64,000 nucleotides of DNA from Saccopteryx bilineata (GCF_036850765.1 NC_089495.1:66130410-66194409), one strand, 5' to 3'. Positions 12,938-24,090 are shown, counted from the stretch's first letter. Notes: a model not told the origin generated them from the sequence alone. Program-made: numbers and translations.

Positions 12938-13192
12938 CTATTGAGGGATACTTAGGTTGTTTACATGTCTGGCCACTGTGAATAGTGCTACAATGAACAT
13001 GGGGGTGCATGTGTCTTTACATACCAGTGTTTTTGAGTTTTGGGGGTAGATACCCAAGAAAGAGACTGCTGGGTCATATGGTAGTTCTAATCTTAATTTT
13101 TTGAGGAACCATACTTTCTTCCATAATGGTTGTACTAATTTGCATTTCCACCAGAAGTGAATGACAACTGCTTTTTCTCCACAGCCTCTCAA
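12938..13192 (-). pseudogene. L1 ORF2 C-terminal fragment
   Basis: The 84-residue frame contains 'RGCGEKAVVIHFWWKCK', the worn Cys/His-rich C-terminal motif of L1 ORF2p, then 'VQPLWKKV' and '[19 protein letters not shown]'. In a complete ORF2p this region follows the reverse transcriptase and helps RNA binding. The frame is broken on both sides. Confidence 0.85.
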
Positions 13193-14818
13193 ACATTTTT
13201 TTCTGTCTTGTTGATAAAAGCCAATCTAACTGGTGTGAAGTGGTATCTCATTATAATTTTGATTTGCATTTCTCTTGTAGCTAGTGAAGGTGAGCATCTT
13301 TTCATATATCTGTTGGCCATTTGTAGCTCTTCTTGGGAGAAGTGTGTGTTCAGGTCCTTTTCCCATTTTTCAGTTGGATTATGTGCTTGTTTGTTTCTGA
13401 GCTTTGTGAGTTCTTTATATATTTTGGATATTAATCTCTTATTGGAGCTATTGTTTGCAAATATTATCTCCCATTTAGTTGGCTGCCTATTTGTTTTGTT
13501 TTAGTTCCTTTTGCTGTGCAGAAGCTTTTTATTTTGATAAAGTCCCATTCATTTATTTTTGCCTTTACTTCCCTTGCCTTAGGGGAATTCATAAATCGTT
13601 CTCTACAGTCAAGGTCCAGGAACTTAGTATCTGTTCTCTTCCATGTAACTTATAGTTTCAGATCTTATATTTACATCTTTGATCCATTTTGAATTAATTT
13701 TTGTGCGGGAAGACAAATTGTAGTCAAGTTTTATTCTTTTGCGTGTGGTTTTCCATTTTCCCAGCACCATTTACTGAAGAGGCTTTTTTTTTCTCCATTG
13801 TGTGTTTTTGGTTCCTTTGTCAAAGATGATTTGTCCACATGTATGTGGTTTTATTTTTGGACTCTTGATTTTGTTCCATTGTTTTGTATGTCTGTTTTTC
13901 TGCCAATACCAATATATTTTGATTATCATGGATCTTATAGTAAAATTAGAAGCCAGGTGTATGATACCTCCAGCTTTATTCTTTTTTCTCAGGATTGTTT
14001 TAGCTATTTGGGGATTTTTACCTTTCCATACAAACCTGGTAATTTTTTTGTTCTATTTCTTTAAAAATGACATTGGTGTTTTGATGGTGATTGCATTATA
14101 TTAGTATATTGCTTTGGGTAAAATAGCCATTTTAGCTATGTTGATTCTTCCAACCCATGAACTTGAAATATTTTTCCATTTCATTGTGTCTTTTTCAATT
14201 TTTTTTCAATAATGTTTTATAGTTTTATATATATCCTTCACATCTTTTGTTAACTTTATTTCTATGCAGTTTATCTTTTTGTTGTTGTTGCAATTGTAAA
14301 AGGAATTAATTGTGTTTTTTTTAGTTTATTTTCCAAAGTTTCATTGTTTGCATATAGAAAAGCAGTAGACATTTGTATATTGATTTTGTATCCTGTGACT
14401 TCACTCTACTGGCTTATTATTTCTAATAGTTTTTGGATGAAGTCTTTGGGGTTTTCTATATACAGGGTCATGTTATGTGCAAAAAAGTAATACCTTTACT
14501 TCGTCTTTCTCAATATAAGTGACTTTTATTTCCTTCTCTTTCCAGATTGCTCTGGCTATAACTTCCAGAACTGTGCTGAATAAGAGTGGAGACAGTGGAC
14601 AGCCTTGTCTTGTTCCTAATTTTAGAGAAAAAGTCTTCATTTTGTCACTATTTAGTATAATATTAGCTAATGGTTTTGTTACATATGACCTTTATTATGT
14701 TGAGGTACTTTCTTTTAATTCCAATTTTATTGAGTGTTTTAAATATAAAGTGATGTATCTTATTAAACACCTTTTCTACATGTATTGATTTTCTGTTTAG
14801 ATGATCTATCTAAAGCCA

Positions 14819-15103
14819 TCAATGGTGTGTTGAAATATCCAAGTATGATTGTGTTTTTTTAACTTCTATTTTTAGATCAGTCAGTAGATGTTCTATATAT
14901 TTTGGTGCTCCCTGGTTTGGTGCAGATATATTAAGAAGTGTTATGTCTTCTTGATGCAATGGCCTTTGTATAATTATAAAATGTCCATCTTTGTCTTTAG
15001 TTACCTTTGTTATTTTAAAGTTGGCATTGTCAGTTATGAGTATGCCTACACCTGCTTTTCTTTGGATATTATTTCCTTGAAGAATCATTTTCCAACCTTT
15101 CAC
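14819..15103 (-). pseudogene. L1 ORF2 endonuclease fragment
   Basis: The 94-residue frame reads 'KAGVGILITDNANFK', 'GHFIIIQRPLHQEDITLLNI' and '[18 protein letters not shown]', the N-terminal half of the APE-like endonuclease that nicks target DNA for L1 insertion. It stops shortly before the internal deletion joint. The catalytic residues further on are lost. Confidence 0.85.
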
Positions 15104-16545
15104 TTTGCATCTACTTTTGTTCTTGCCGCTTACATGTGTCTATTGAAGGCATTATATATTTGGGTTTTGCTTTTGATCCAATCTGCTACTCTGTGCCTCT
15201 TTATAGATGAGTTCAGCCCATTTACATTTAGGGTAATTATTGCTACGAGGATTTCCTTTAGCAATTTTATGTTTTGTTTTCTGTTAGCTCTGTGTCAAAT
15301 TTAGTTTTTCTCTTTTTTGTTTCTATCTATAGTTTTTTAAGTTGTGTGTTTCAGTAGTGGCTTTTTTGTGGGTAGTTACCATTAAGTTAAGAAAAAAATG
15401 GTCATATGTATAAGAGTTCTTTGTCGTGTGAGTGCTTCTTCACTCCATTCTCCTTTGTTATTGCAGAACTTTATCCACTTCTCTTTTATGTTATTGTTGT
15501 CCAGATTATCCTTGTTTTTATTGTGACCTTGTTGGAGCTTTTAATTGTAGTTTTGACTTGTTTTGTTCTTTATGTCTAGTCAAATAACTCCCTTGAGTAT
15601 TTCCTGCAGTAGGGGTTTTCTGGTGATAAATTCCTTCAGCTTCTATATGTCTATAAAAGTATTTATTTCTCCTTTATATTTGAAGGATAACTTTGATGGC
15701 TATAGTATTCTTGGCTGGTAATTCCTCTCTTTCAGTGCTTTGAATGTTTGGGTCTATTCTCTTCTGGCTTGTAGAGTTTCTACTGAGAAGTCTGATGATA
15801 ACCTAATGGTCTTTCCTTTATATGTTATGGTCTTCTTTTCTCGAGCTGTTTTGAGATTCTCACTTTGTCATTGATTTTTGACAATTTTACTATGATGTGC
15901 CTTGGAGTAGGTCATTTTGGGTTGTGGTAATTCCTTGTTTTGTTGTTGTTGTTTTTTATTCAAGGCTCTAACTCTTTTCATAGGTTTGGGAAATTCTAAT
16001 CTATTATTTGTTTGAATAGGTTTTCCATACCATTCTCCTTCTCTTCTTGTTCTGATATACCAATTATTCCTATATTACTCTTTCTAATAGAGTAAGATAA
16101 TTCTTGTAGAGCTCTCTCAGTTTTTTTTTAAATTCATGAGTCTTTCTCCTCTTCTCTTTGTAGCATATCTAGTTGCCTTTCTTCAATGTCACTGATTCTT
16201 TCCTCTATCTGGTTTGTTCTATTAGCTAAACTTGCTGCCTCAGTCTTTAGTTCACATATTAAGCTCTTTGTCTCTGTTTTTGAAGTTTCAATCTTCTTGG
16301 TGAGGTGTTACTTTTGTTCATTAATTTGTTTTCTAAGCTCATTAAGTTGGTGTTTTCTCACATCTCATTGAGTATTTTCAGAACTTTAATTTTGAATTTT
16401 CTATCACTTAATTCCAAGGCTTTTATGTGATTGAGATTTTTTTCTGAAGACTTTTCATTTTCTTTTTGAAATACATCTCTGTCTTGTATAGCCATAGTAT
16501 TTCATTTCTTCTTCCTTGATGACATTTGAGAGTGGTATTGTTAAG

Positions 16546-17040
16546 GATCCTAACAACCAAAAAACACATTAGTCCATTCAGTGCATGGATCTTTCAGGCA
16601 AGCATGCAAGCCCAGCTGGAGTTTATTCACTGCATTATAGTTGTGCAAGTAGTTAAAATTTCAATGAGGGAGATCAAGAGTATCTTCCATGCAGTCAATA
16701 CTCTGACTTCATCAAGGTGCGTTTTCATAGCATCAGAAAATGCTTACCATATACCATGATTTGGCCAGAATGCTCATCAGAGGTCCCCATCTTTCCCGCC
16801 TTCCGTTCCAGTGAGGCTTCTAATATATGTATGCATGGTTTCATATGGTGGAGGTGGTGATTAATGGCACCTTGCTTGGTTGTTCCATCAGGAGGTTTAT
16901 AATGAGCAGATCTGACCCCACTGTTACCTGTAGCTATTGGTACATGATAGGCACTTCAATAGCCTGGGAGAGTATTTCTCTTTAGATTTCTTCATTTAAC
17001 TCTATGTCTTATCTATTCCCTCCCTTGCTTTTGAAGACAT
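16546..17040. other. Unassigned stretch of moderate complexity
   Basis: Just beyond the 5' end of the decayed L1 the base composition becomes more even, with local CpGs ('tcccgccttccgttcc'). Short minus-strand frames are broken by stops. It could be a worn 5' UTR of another L1 type, an LTR, or a processed pseudogene. I could not identify it. Confidence 0.4.
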
Positions 17041-17544
17041 CCTGATAAGTATCCTAATGGTATGAATAAATATAATTATTCTAATATTCTGTTATTAAAC
17101 TTTTAGAGCCTTTTTATTATAGTTTTTTCTGTTAGAATAATATTTTGGTAATTATATTTATTTATGATGAAACTATTTTCTCTTTAGACTAAAAATAACT
17201 TCTGGTTTAGAAAATAAAACAGTTTAAACTTTTAATACACATTTGTCATTTATTTTTTTTCAGAGAGAAGTTTCAAATACATTCTACTTATATAGTTTCA
17301 GGGGACATTATGTTTGATATAACAAATGTCATTAGAGATATACAAAGCCTATAGCATAGCCTTGTTGTATAAGTCATTCTGAAAATAAGTTACATATTAA
17401 GGTCTCCTGAGCAATTAGAACAGCATTATGTTAATAATATTAGGAACTAGAGATATGAAAAAGGGTTAGATTAGCACCAATAAAATGTCCCATTAAATTT
17501 TACTAGCTTATCTATGACTAGATCACAAATAAAAGACTAAATCT

Positions 17545-17863
17545 GGCTTGACCAAGTGGTGGTGCAGTGAATAAAGCATCAGCCTGGGACACAGAGGACC
17601 CCTGGTCCAAAACCATGCGGTTGCCAGCTTAAGCCAAGGTCGCTGGCTCAAGCTCAAGGTCACTGGCTTGAGCCCAAGGTTACTGGCTTGAGCAAGGGGT
17701 CACTGGATTGGTTGTAGCCCCTAGGTCAAGGCACATATGAGAAAGCAATAAACAACCAAGGTGCTGCAACAAAGAACTGATGCTTATCATCTCTCCCTTC
17801 CTGTCAATTTGTTTCTCTCTCTGTCTCTGTTTCTCTCACTAAGAAAAAGAAGAAAAGAAAAAA
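17545..17863 (+). mobile_element. tRNA-derived SINE, long form
   Basis: Begins 'ggcttgaccaagtggtggtg', then 'gtggcgcagtggataaagc'-like A box, the 'ggtcactggcttgagcc' internal repeats, 'ggtcaaggcacatatgaga', a CT-rich block and an A-rich tail. A 14 bp duplication with two mismatches flanks it (17531-17544 and 17864-17877). Confidence 0.85.
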
Positions 17864-17879
17864 AAAAGACTACGTCTGT

Positions 17880-18674
17880 CACTATGAATTCCAAGCATCC
17901 ATTTTCATTCTTTTGCACATAGATCTTCTTATGAAGTAGTTTCAGTAATTAAATCCTAAATGATGTGTTTAAATTCAAATTCTAAATTTAAAGAAACACA
18001 TTCAAAGTGCAGGTGAAATATAAATTGTTTACTACCTAAAAAGCACAACTCTATCTGGATTTCACATCCTCCAAAATCATGTCCCACTATTTTTTTTTCC
18101 AGTTTAACTTCTTTGAACTACTTATCTCACATTTTACTTCAATCAAAATCATGTTTGTTGTCTATTCTTAATTATTTCTTACTTAAACTAATTCCCTTGG
18201 TTCAGACTATGCTTAAAGGACCACACAGTCTCATGTTTTTCATAAAATATTCAGTTACTACTATTCAAAACTAATTTCTCTTAAAATAATCTTTGCCAGT
18301 CAAACAATAATTTTTAATTTTTATCTTTGAATCTTAACAAATTCAAAATTACAAATGTTGGGGCCATATTTGCCTTTCTTATTTATCATCTATCAATTTA
18401 TGTATTTATCAATAAATCATCTATCCATTCACATAATTTTGACACTTTTCAGAATAATTATAAAAGAGTATTAATTTAATAAGTTAAAAATCTTTCATTT
18501 GTAATATGTAAAATTTTCATTGTTAATTAAGAAGCAGAAATTTTTACATGGTGAAGACTTAATTTATGGGAGCACAACTGAATTTATTTTTAAGTTGGCT
18601 TATACATAAAATTATATTATCTTTTTGTTATTAATATACATCTTATAAAAGCTCAATGACTTTTTTAAGTGATT
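17880..18674. other. AT-rich intergenic stretch, nothing recognised
   Basis: No feature supported. Confidence 0.5.
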
Positions 18675-18831
18675 CTTTTATTTCTATTTTTATTTTTTTT
18701 TTATAGAGAGGCAGGAAGAGAGAGGTTGAGACAGAAACATCGAGCTGTTCCTCTGTGTGTCTGGACTGGGGACTGACCTGGCAATGTCTGCGATTTGAGA
18801 TGATGTTCCAACCAAGCTATCTAACCAGGGA
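18675..18831 (-). mobile_element. tRNA-derived SINE, diverged
   Basis: The minus strand begins 'ccctggttagatagcttggt', passes a worn B box and ends in a GA/CT-rich block and T-rich (plus strand) tail. It abuts a second SINE of the same orientation at 18838. Confidence 0.65.
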
Positions 18832-18837
18832 TTAATT

Positions 18838-19030
18838 TTTTTATTGATTGATTAATTTTTAGAGACAGAAAAGGAGTAAGAAAGGAGAAGGAAGGAAAGC
18901 ATTCATTCTGTTGTTCCACTTAGTTGTGCATTCAGTGGTTGTTTCCCGTGTGTACCCTAACTGAGAATCGAACCCACAACCTTGTTGTTTCTGGATGATG
19001 CTCAAACTGACTTAGTTAACTGGTCAGGGC
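18838..19030 (-). mobile_element. tRNA-derived SINE
   Basis: The minus strand starts 'gccctgaccagttaactaag', contains 'ggttcgattctcagttag' (B box) and 'gggtacacacgggaaacaac', then a CT-rich block and an A-rich end. It is less diverged than its left neighbour. Confidence 0.75.
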
Positions 19031-19252
19031 CTTAAGTAATTACTAATAGATAATATTATTTAACTTAAGCTACTTGAATTTTTTTAATAGAGTTTAATAT
19101 CTGTAGGCTTGATAAAGTACAAAGAGAGTTGTTTTGCCTAGTGTGTTATGTTTTATAACAAATAGCAGACCTGAAAATATAGATTATTTATTTTTGAATT
19201 AGTGATGATGAGCAGGAATGAAATAATGGCTTTCAGTTTTGGCAAATGAAAA

Positions 19253-19576
19253 GCTCGGCTGACCGGGCGGTGCCTCAGTGGATAGAGTGTCAGAATGGGA
19301 TGCTGAGAACCCAGGTTTTAAACCCTGAGGTCATCAGCTTGAGCATAGGCTCATCTGGTTTGAGTAAGGCTCACCAGGTTGAGCCCAAGGTTGCTGGCTT
19401 GAGCAAGGGGGTCACTCGGTCTGCTGTAGCTCCCCCCCCCCAGTCAAGGCACATATGAGAAAGTAATCAATAAATAACTAAGGTGCTAAAATGAAGAATT
19501 GATGCTTCTTGTCTGTCTGTCCCTATCTGTCCCTCTCTCTGTCCTCGTCAATAAATAAATGAATAAAATAAATAAT
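19253..19576 (+). mobile_element. tRNA-derived SINE, long form
   Basis: Starts 'ggctgaccgggcggtgcctc' with A box 'cctcagtggatagagtgt', B-box-like 'ggttttaaaccctgagg', internal 'gctggcttgagcaaggggg', 'gtcaaggcacatatgagaaa', 'gatgcttcttgtctgtctg' and an (AATA)n tail. It is one of the better kept members here and defines the long form. Confidence 0.85.
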
Positions 19577-20449
19577 AAACTCAATTTACTGAACATGAAA
19601 CTTGCCTGACATGGTTTGTTTGAAATATTATTTTCCTAAATTAAAACAAATCTTGGGCAAGTTATAATAACTTTTTGCATTGTTAGGTTGAAGTAAAATT
19701 AAACATAAAAAGAGAACAGAAAAAAACAATGACTACAAATTGAAGCAAAGGTAGCTTAAAATGTTCCTGTGGATAGGCATAACCTAACATTCCTCAGTGA
19801 AGCCATTTTCTCACATTATTTAATATAATAAACCTGTTTCTATTAGATTTTTGATGCCACTTCCTTTTATGTTGTAGGAAATTTTTACGTGGTAAAGAAT
19901 TAATTTGTGGGTACATGGATTAAATTTATGCTTTAATTGGCTTATACATGAAATTATATCTTTTTTTCTGTAATTAATATATATCTGGTTCCAAGGAACA
20001 GAACTTTTTGCAATCATATTTGGTAAACAAAACATAGTGAAAGGAGGTTGTTCCAAGATAAAAGATAATATCTGAGGGTTTTTTTTAGAAGTTTTGAATG
20101 TCCTAGTGGCTCATAAAGAGGCAGAATGATCATTACAAATTGATTATTTATGATGGTATACCCAAGGTATAATACCTATGAGATGATCAAGCTTTTATTT
20201 TATAAAATCCTCAATTTTTCATGGCATCTTCCATATAATATTTTTCCAGAAGAGTGTCTTTTTTTGTATTGCGTGACTAATTTGCCAAGTCTCAGAAGGA
20301 AGAGGGATGGATATAAAAGAAAAGAAAAATATTCTGTCAATTGTTATCAATTTAAATCCTTATCAATAAACATTCTTTAAAAATATCTATGTGAAAGGTA
20401 TTGTTCCAATAGTTATAAGTATTCAAAAGATTTGTGAGATATAGTATTC
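19577..20449. other. AT-rich intergenic stretch, nothing recognised
   Basis: Short frames on both strands without family motifs. A segment at 19870-19980 resembles 18545-18650 (shared 'ggtgaagacttaatttatgg'-like text) and may be two copies of an unassigned old repeat. Confidence 0.45.
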
Positions 20450-20803
20450 TTTTTCTTTTCTTTTTTTTATCAAGTGAGAGGCAAGGAGTCAGAGAGACAG
20501 ACTCCCACATGTGCCCCAACCAGGATTCACCTGGCAGCACTTACCTGGGGCTGATGTTCTGTGCATCTGGAGCCACTGCTCCATTGCTCAGCAACTGAGC
20601 TATTTTAGCACCCTAGGTGAGGGCATGGAGCCATCCTCATCATCTGAGGCCAACTTGCTCATTTGAGCCATAGCTGCAGGATGGAAAAAGAAAAGGGTGG
20701 GAAGCAGATGGTCTCTTCTCCTGTGTACCCTGACTAAGAATTGAATCTGTGACGTCCATATGCTAGGCTGATGCTCTCCACTGAGCCAAATGGCCAGGGT
20801 GAG
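20450..20803 (-). mobile_element. tRNA-derived SINE, about 390 bp family, diverged
   Basis: The minus strand runs from 'ccctggccatttggctcagt' (A box kept) through a worn B box, 'gtacacaggagaagagac', the middle block 'ggctccatgccctcacc' and '…gggagtctgtctctctgac' to the A-rich end. It is the same family as 22788-23175 but older. Confidence 0.8.
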
Positions 20804-20805
20804 AT

Positions 20806-21630
20806 ATGATTTTCATCTCTAAAGAATTGACAAGGTTATACACATTATCAATATATACATTTAATTCAACTAGACTGTTTAAAGGAGAATGAAGGGAAAT
20901 AAGAATGGGGGGATAAGAAAACTTTGCATATAAAATTACATTAGAAATAATCTCTAAAGGAAAGAGAGAGAAATAAAATTTCTGAAGATAGATAGATTAA
21001 TGTAGTAGTTAAGGAGGTACAAAGTAAGCAATAGTGTGGAGGAAGAAAAGTTGCCAACCGATCATATACAAGTAATTCTCTGGCTAAGTGGAAGGTTGGT
21101 GTGACTATAAGTTTATGTAATAACATGTAACTCTAAGATGTGGTAGATAGTGAGAGTCAATATTTTTACTAACTGAATTTGATCCTTTCACCTCTGGTTT
21201 TATAATTCTTATACTTTAAAACTGTACTTTTCATTCTTCACAAATTATAAATCCAGATTATTTTAAATATGAGTTTAGATTATAACTTGTTATTTGAATA
21301 TTAATTTCACTTATAAACAAATGTATATACCTTTAAAGAAATTTGTAATCTTTAAATATACCTGGAAAATAAGATTTTATTTTTTAACTTATATATTGAA
21401 ATAAAAACCACTGAGATTCAACATTCATTCATATTTCTAATTTATTAATGAAATGAATAATAAGGTAGGGAAGGAAGAAAGGAGGGAGAGAGAGAGAGCA
21501 TGCACTTGAACAGTGGAGAAAATAAATACAAGAGAGAAATTAGACATCTTGATTATTCAATTTGTTAAGAGCCTGCAGAAGTGGAATGTCATACCTTTGT
21601 ATAATAAATGTTAGTTCCTTAGAGTTGTAA
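20806..21630. other. AT-rich intergenic stretch, nothing recognised
   Basis: No feature supported. A short GA-rich tract lies at about 21470-21500. Confidence 0.5.
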
Positions 21631-21632
21631 TA

Positions 21633-22230
21633 CAGTGTGTCCTTAAAGTCATGGTGCACTTTTGACCGATAATAGGAAAGCAACAAAAGACGACAGAAAT
21701 GTGAAATCTGCACTAAAATAAAAGGAAAACCCTCCCAGTTTCTGTAGGATAATGTGGCAGCATGTGCACATGCACAGATAATGACGTAACACCGTGTATA
21801 CAGCGGAGCAGCCCACGGCCATGCCAGTCCAGATGTAGATGGTACAGAGGAAAGTTCAGTGTGTTCTGTGGCTCACTAAATTCGAATCCGTGACCAAAGT
21901 GCAGTGTGAATATCAGCGCGTTTATAATGAAGCGCCACCACATAGGGATAACATTACTCTGTGGGATAAGCAGCTGAAGGAAACCGGCAGTTTGGTGGAG
22001 AAACCCCGTTCTGGTAGGTCATCAGTCAGTGACGAGTCTGTAGCGGCTATACGGGATAGCTACATAAGGAGCCCTAAAAAATCTGTGCATGAGCCCACAT
22101 CAAACTGCACTAAATAGGTATGAAACTAGGAGAGTTTTCCTTTTATTTGGTACAGATTGTACATTTCTATCATCTTTTGTTGCTTTCCTGTGACCGGTCA
22201 AAAGTGCACCATGACTTTACGGACACACTG
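21633..22230 (+). mobile_element. Internally deleted mariner element with long terminal repeats
   Basis: TA dinucleotides flank both ends (21631-21632 and 22231-22232). The ends are inverted repeats starting 'cagtgtgtcc' with a shared core 'taaagtcatggtgcactttt'. Similarity continues inward for roughly 110 bp on each side (about 21633-21749 against 22116-22230) with scattered mismatches. Between them lies an N-terminal transposase frame. The element is 598 bp, under half of the usual 1.3 kb, so the catalytic part has been deleted and it is non-autonomous. Confidence 0.9.
21839..22117 (+). pseudogene. Mariner transposase N-terminal DNA-binding fragment
   Basis: The 92-residue frame has the two helix-turn-helix region of mariner transposases. 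'VQCVLWLTKFESVTKVQCEY' and 'ITLWDKQLKETGSLVEKPRS' form the first HTH, the GRS-like linker 'RSGRSSVSDESV' follows, and 'IRDSYIRSPKKSVHE' starts the second. The D,D34D/E catalytic domain is missing and the frame ends in unrelated codons soon after 'KKSVHE', marking the deletion joint. If expressed it could at most bind terminal repeats. Confidence 0.8.
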
Positions 22231-22501
22231 TATGAATGCAAAGTTATTGGAATTTAATCAATATATTATGTGATATATGTTCTTACCAAATGCAACAGGA
22301 AGCTCATCTCCTAAGATTTAACATTTGGGTTTATTAATTATATTTCACTGAGTTTAAGAAAATATTTTTTTGAAAGATCTGAAGTTCTAACCTTCTGAAA
22401 CTCACATTTTGTATTTGTAAATAGTGGTAAGTGGGTTTAGCACAAGTCTCATGGTACAACAAAGCAGCACTTTCCTGGGATATAACATGTACTCAGTAAG
22501 T

Positions 22502-23220
22502 CAGGGGTGGGGAAACTTTTTGGCTGAGAAAGCCATGAACGCCACATATTTTAAAATGTAATTCCATGAGAGCCATACAATGACCCGTGTATGTTACGCA
22601 TTATGCAATAAAAATTTGTTTTTGTCCCAGAGGACAGCTGTGATTGGCTCCAGCCACCCGCAACCATGAACATGAGCAGTAGGAAATGAATGGATCGTAA
22701 TACATGAGAATGTTTTATATTTTTAACATTATTTTTTTATTAAAGATTTGTCTGCGAGCCAGATGCAGCCATCAAAAGAGCCACATCCGTCCCTGGGCGG
22801 TTGGATCAATGGTGGAGTGTCGGCCTGGCGTGCAGGAGTCCTGGGTTTGACTTCTGGCCAGGGCACACAAGAGAAGCGCCCATCTGCTTCTCCACCTCTC
22901 CCCCTGTCCTTCCACTCTGTCTCTCTCTTCTCCTCCCGCATCCAAGACTCCATTGGAGCAAAGTTGGCCCTGGGCACTGAGGATGGCTCTATGGCCTCTG
23001 CCTCAAGTGCTAGAATGGCTCTGGTTGCAACAGAGCGGTGCCCCAGATGGGCAGAGCATTGCCCCCTGGTGGGCAGAGTGTCGCCCCCTGGTGGGCGTGT
23101 CAGGTGGATCCCGGTCGGGCACATGTGGGAGTCTGTCTGACTGCCTTCCCGTTTCCAACTTCAGAAAAATACAAAAAAAGAGCCACATCTGGCTCGCGAG
23201 CCATAGGTTCCCGACCCCTG
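22502..23220 (+). mobile_element. Non-autonomous hAT MITE interrupted by a SINE
   Basis: The ends 'caggggtggggaaac' and 'ggttcccgacccctg' are inverted repeats. The flanks are an 8 bp duplication with one mismatch (cagtaagt 22494-22501; cagtaaat 23221-23228). The body 'tttggctgagaaagccatga' ... 'gagccacatctggctcgcga' matches the copy at 30713-31027 closely. Removing the SINE at 22788-23175 and its 14 bp duplicate leaves about 317 bp, equal to the other copy. No coding capacity. Confidence 0.92.
22788..23175 (+). mobile_element. tRNA-derived SINE, full-length about 390 bp family
   Basis: A 14 bp exact duplication, aaaagagccacatc, sits at 22774-22787 and 23176-23189. The tRNA-like head runs from 22791 with 'ggagtcctgggtttgact' (worn B box) and 'ggccagggcacacaagagaa'. 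The body contains 'gcccatctgcttctccacc', a repeated 'gccccctggtgggc' motif near 23060-23095, and 'gggagtctgtctgactgcc' before the short A tail. Protein-length frames across it on both strands are by-products of its GC-rich sequence. Confidence 0.92.
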
Positions 23221-23228
23221 CAGTAAAT

Positions 23229-23872
23229 GGTTACAATTATTAAAATATAAACCTTTACAGTAAGTCTTGGATTTTTTCTGTTTAACTGATTTGTCTAACA
23301 AAGAATAAATGGAATCAAGCTTTTCATATGATCCTATCTGGATTAACTCTCATTCACATATTGAATCAACCTATGCCCTGGAGAAGGCTCACTGACCTAC
23401 TTTTGGTAACTTTTTATTTCTTGGTCCTACAGAACATATTAATTTGAATAAGGAGAGTTTGCTTTACTCTGTCTTACCCTGAAGCTTAATAATAAATTTA
23501 TCTGCCCCTGCAGACCTCATATTTTCTAGCTTTGATCATACATATTTACCTAGAATACATACATCAAAAAGGATAGAAATTTAGAGATTCTAGTCTTTGC
23601 TAGTTCTTTTGGGCTAAATTTTCCACACATACACTCAGCCTCCAGCCTATCTACTCTTTCTTATCTCACAAAATCCTGCTAGGCTCAAACAAACACTTCC
23701 TTCTTCAAAAACTGTTTCCTGTGGGTACAAATCTGAACTATTCACTATTCAAATGACTCAAACCCTATAATAATAGTAGTGTATCAGAATGTCAGGTGAA
23801 GGAAAATAAAAGTTCATTTTGGTAATGAGAGAAGGAAAAATTTTAAAGTTTATAGGCATGTGTCTAGAAGAG
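23229..23872. other. Intergenic stretch, nothing recognised
   Basis: No feature supported. Confidence 0.5.
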
Positions 23873-24090
23873 TGGCTTTCAATGGCTAATAATGTACCCT
23901 AGGCGACAATTGACAAAATCTAAAGACATTTTGCTTGCTATCCTTGAAAAGAAAGATGGTACTAATGACCTCCAGTGGGTGGAGCCCAGAGATGCCACTG
24001 AACATCCTATAAGTCACATTATAGACTTCCCACAACAGAAACTCATCCTGTCAAAATGTCAGTGGTGCTGAGTGAGGTTGACAAACCCTG
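23873..24090 (+). mobile_element. MER5-like hAT-Charlie MITE relic
   Basis: The text follows the MER5 consensus in order: 'gtggctttcaatggctaat', 'gacaattgacaaaatctaaa', 'ccagtgggtggagcccagag', 'gccactgaacatcctataa', 'gtcaaaatgtcagtggtgct' and 'gaggttgacaaaccctgctc'. MER5 elements are ancient mammalian hAT-derived MITEs. This one is fixed and diverged and has no coding capacity. Confidence 0.8.

Larger units (their letters stand above)
12476..16545 (-). mobile_element. Decayed L1 with internal deletion
   Basis: On the minus strand the order is ORF1 (about 16490 to 15560), the start of ORF2 with endonuclease (about 15290-14790), a jump, then the later reverse-transcriptase part to the C-terminal region (14788-12938) and a 3' UTR ending near 12476. 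Compared with the intact layout of the L1 at 33029-41083, about 1.3 kb of ORF2 is absent at 14785-14789. Many stops and frameshifts make it inactive. The 5' end near 16545 is where similarity to the L1 5' UTR stops. Confidence 0.85.

Noticed and set aside
22729..23243. Several frames of 60-131 codons on both strands
   Set aside because: All lie in the 390 bp SINE and hAT MITE, whose GC-rich sequence lacks stops by chance.
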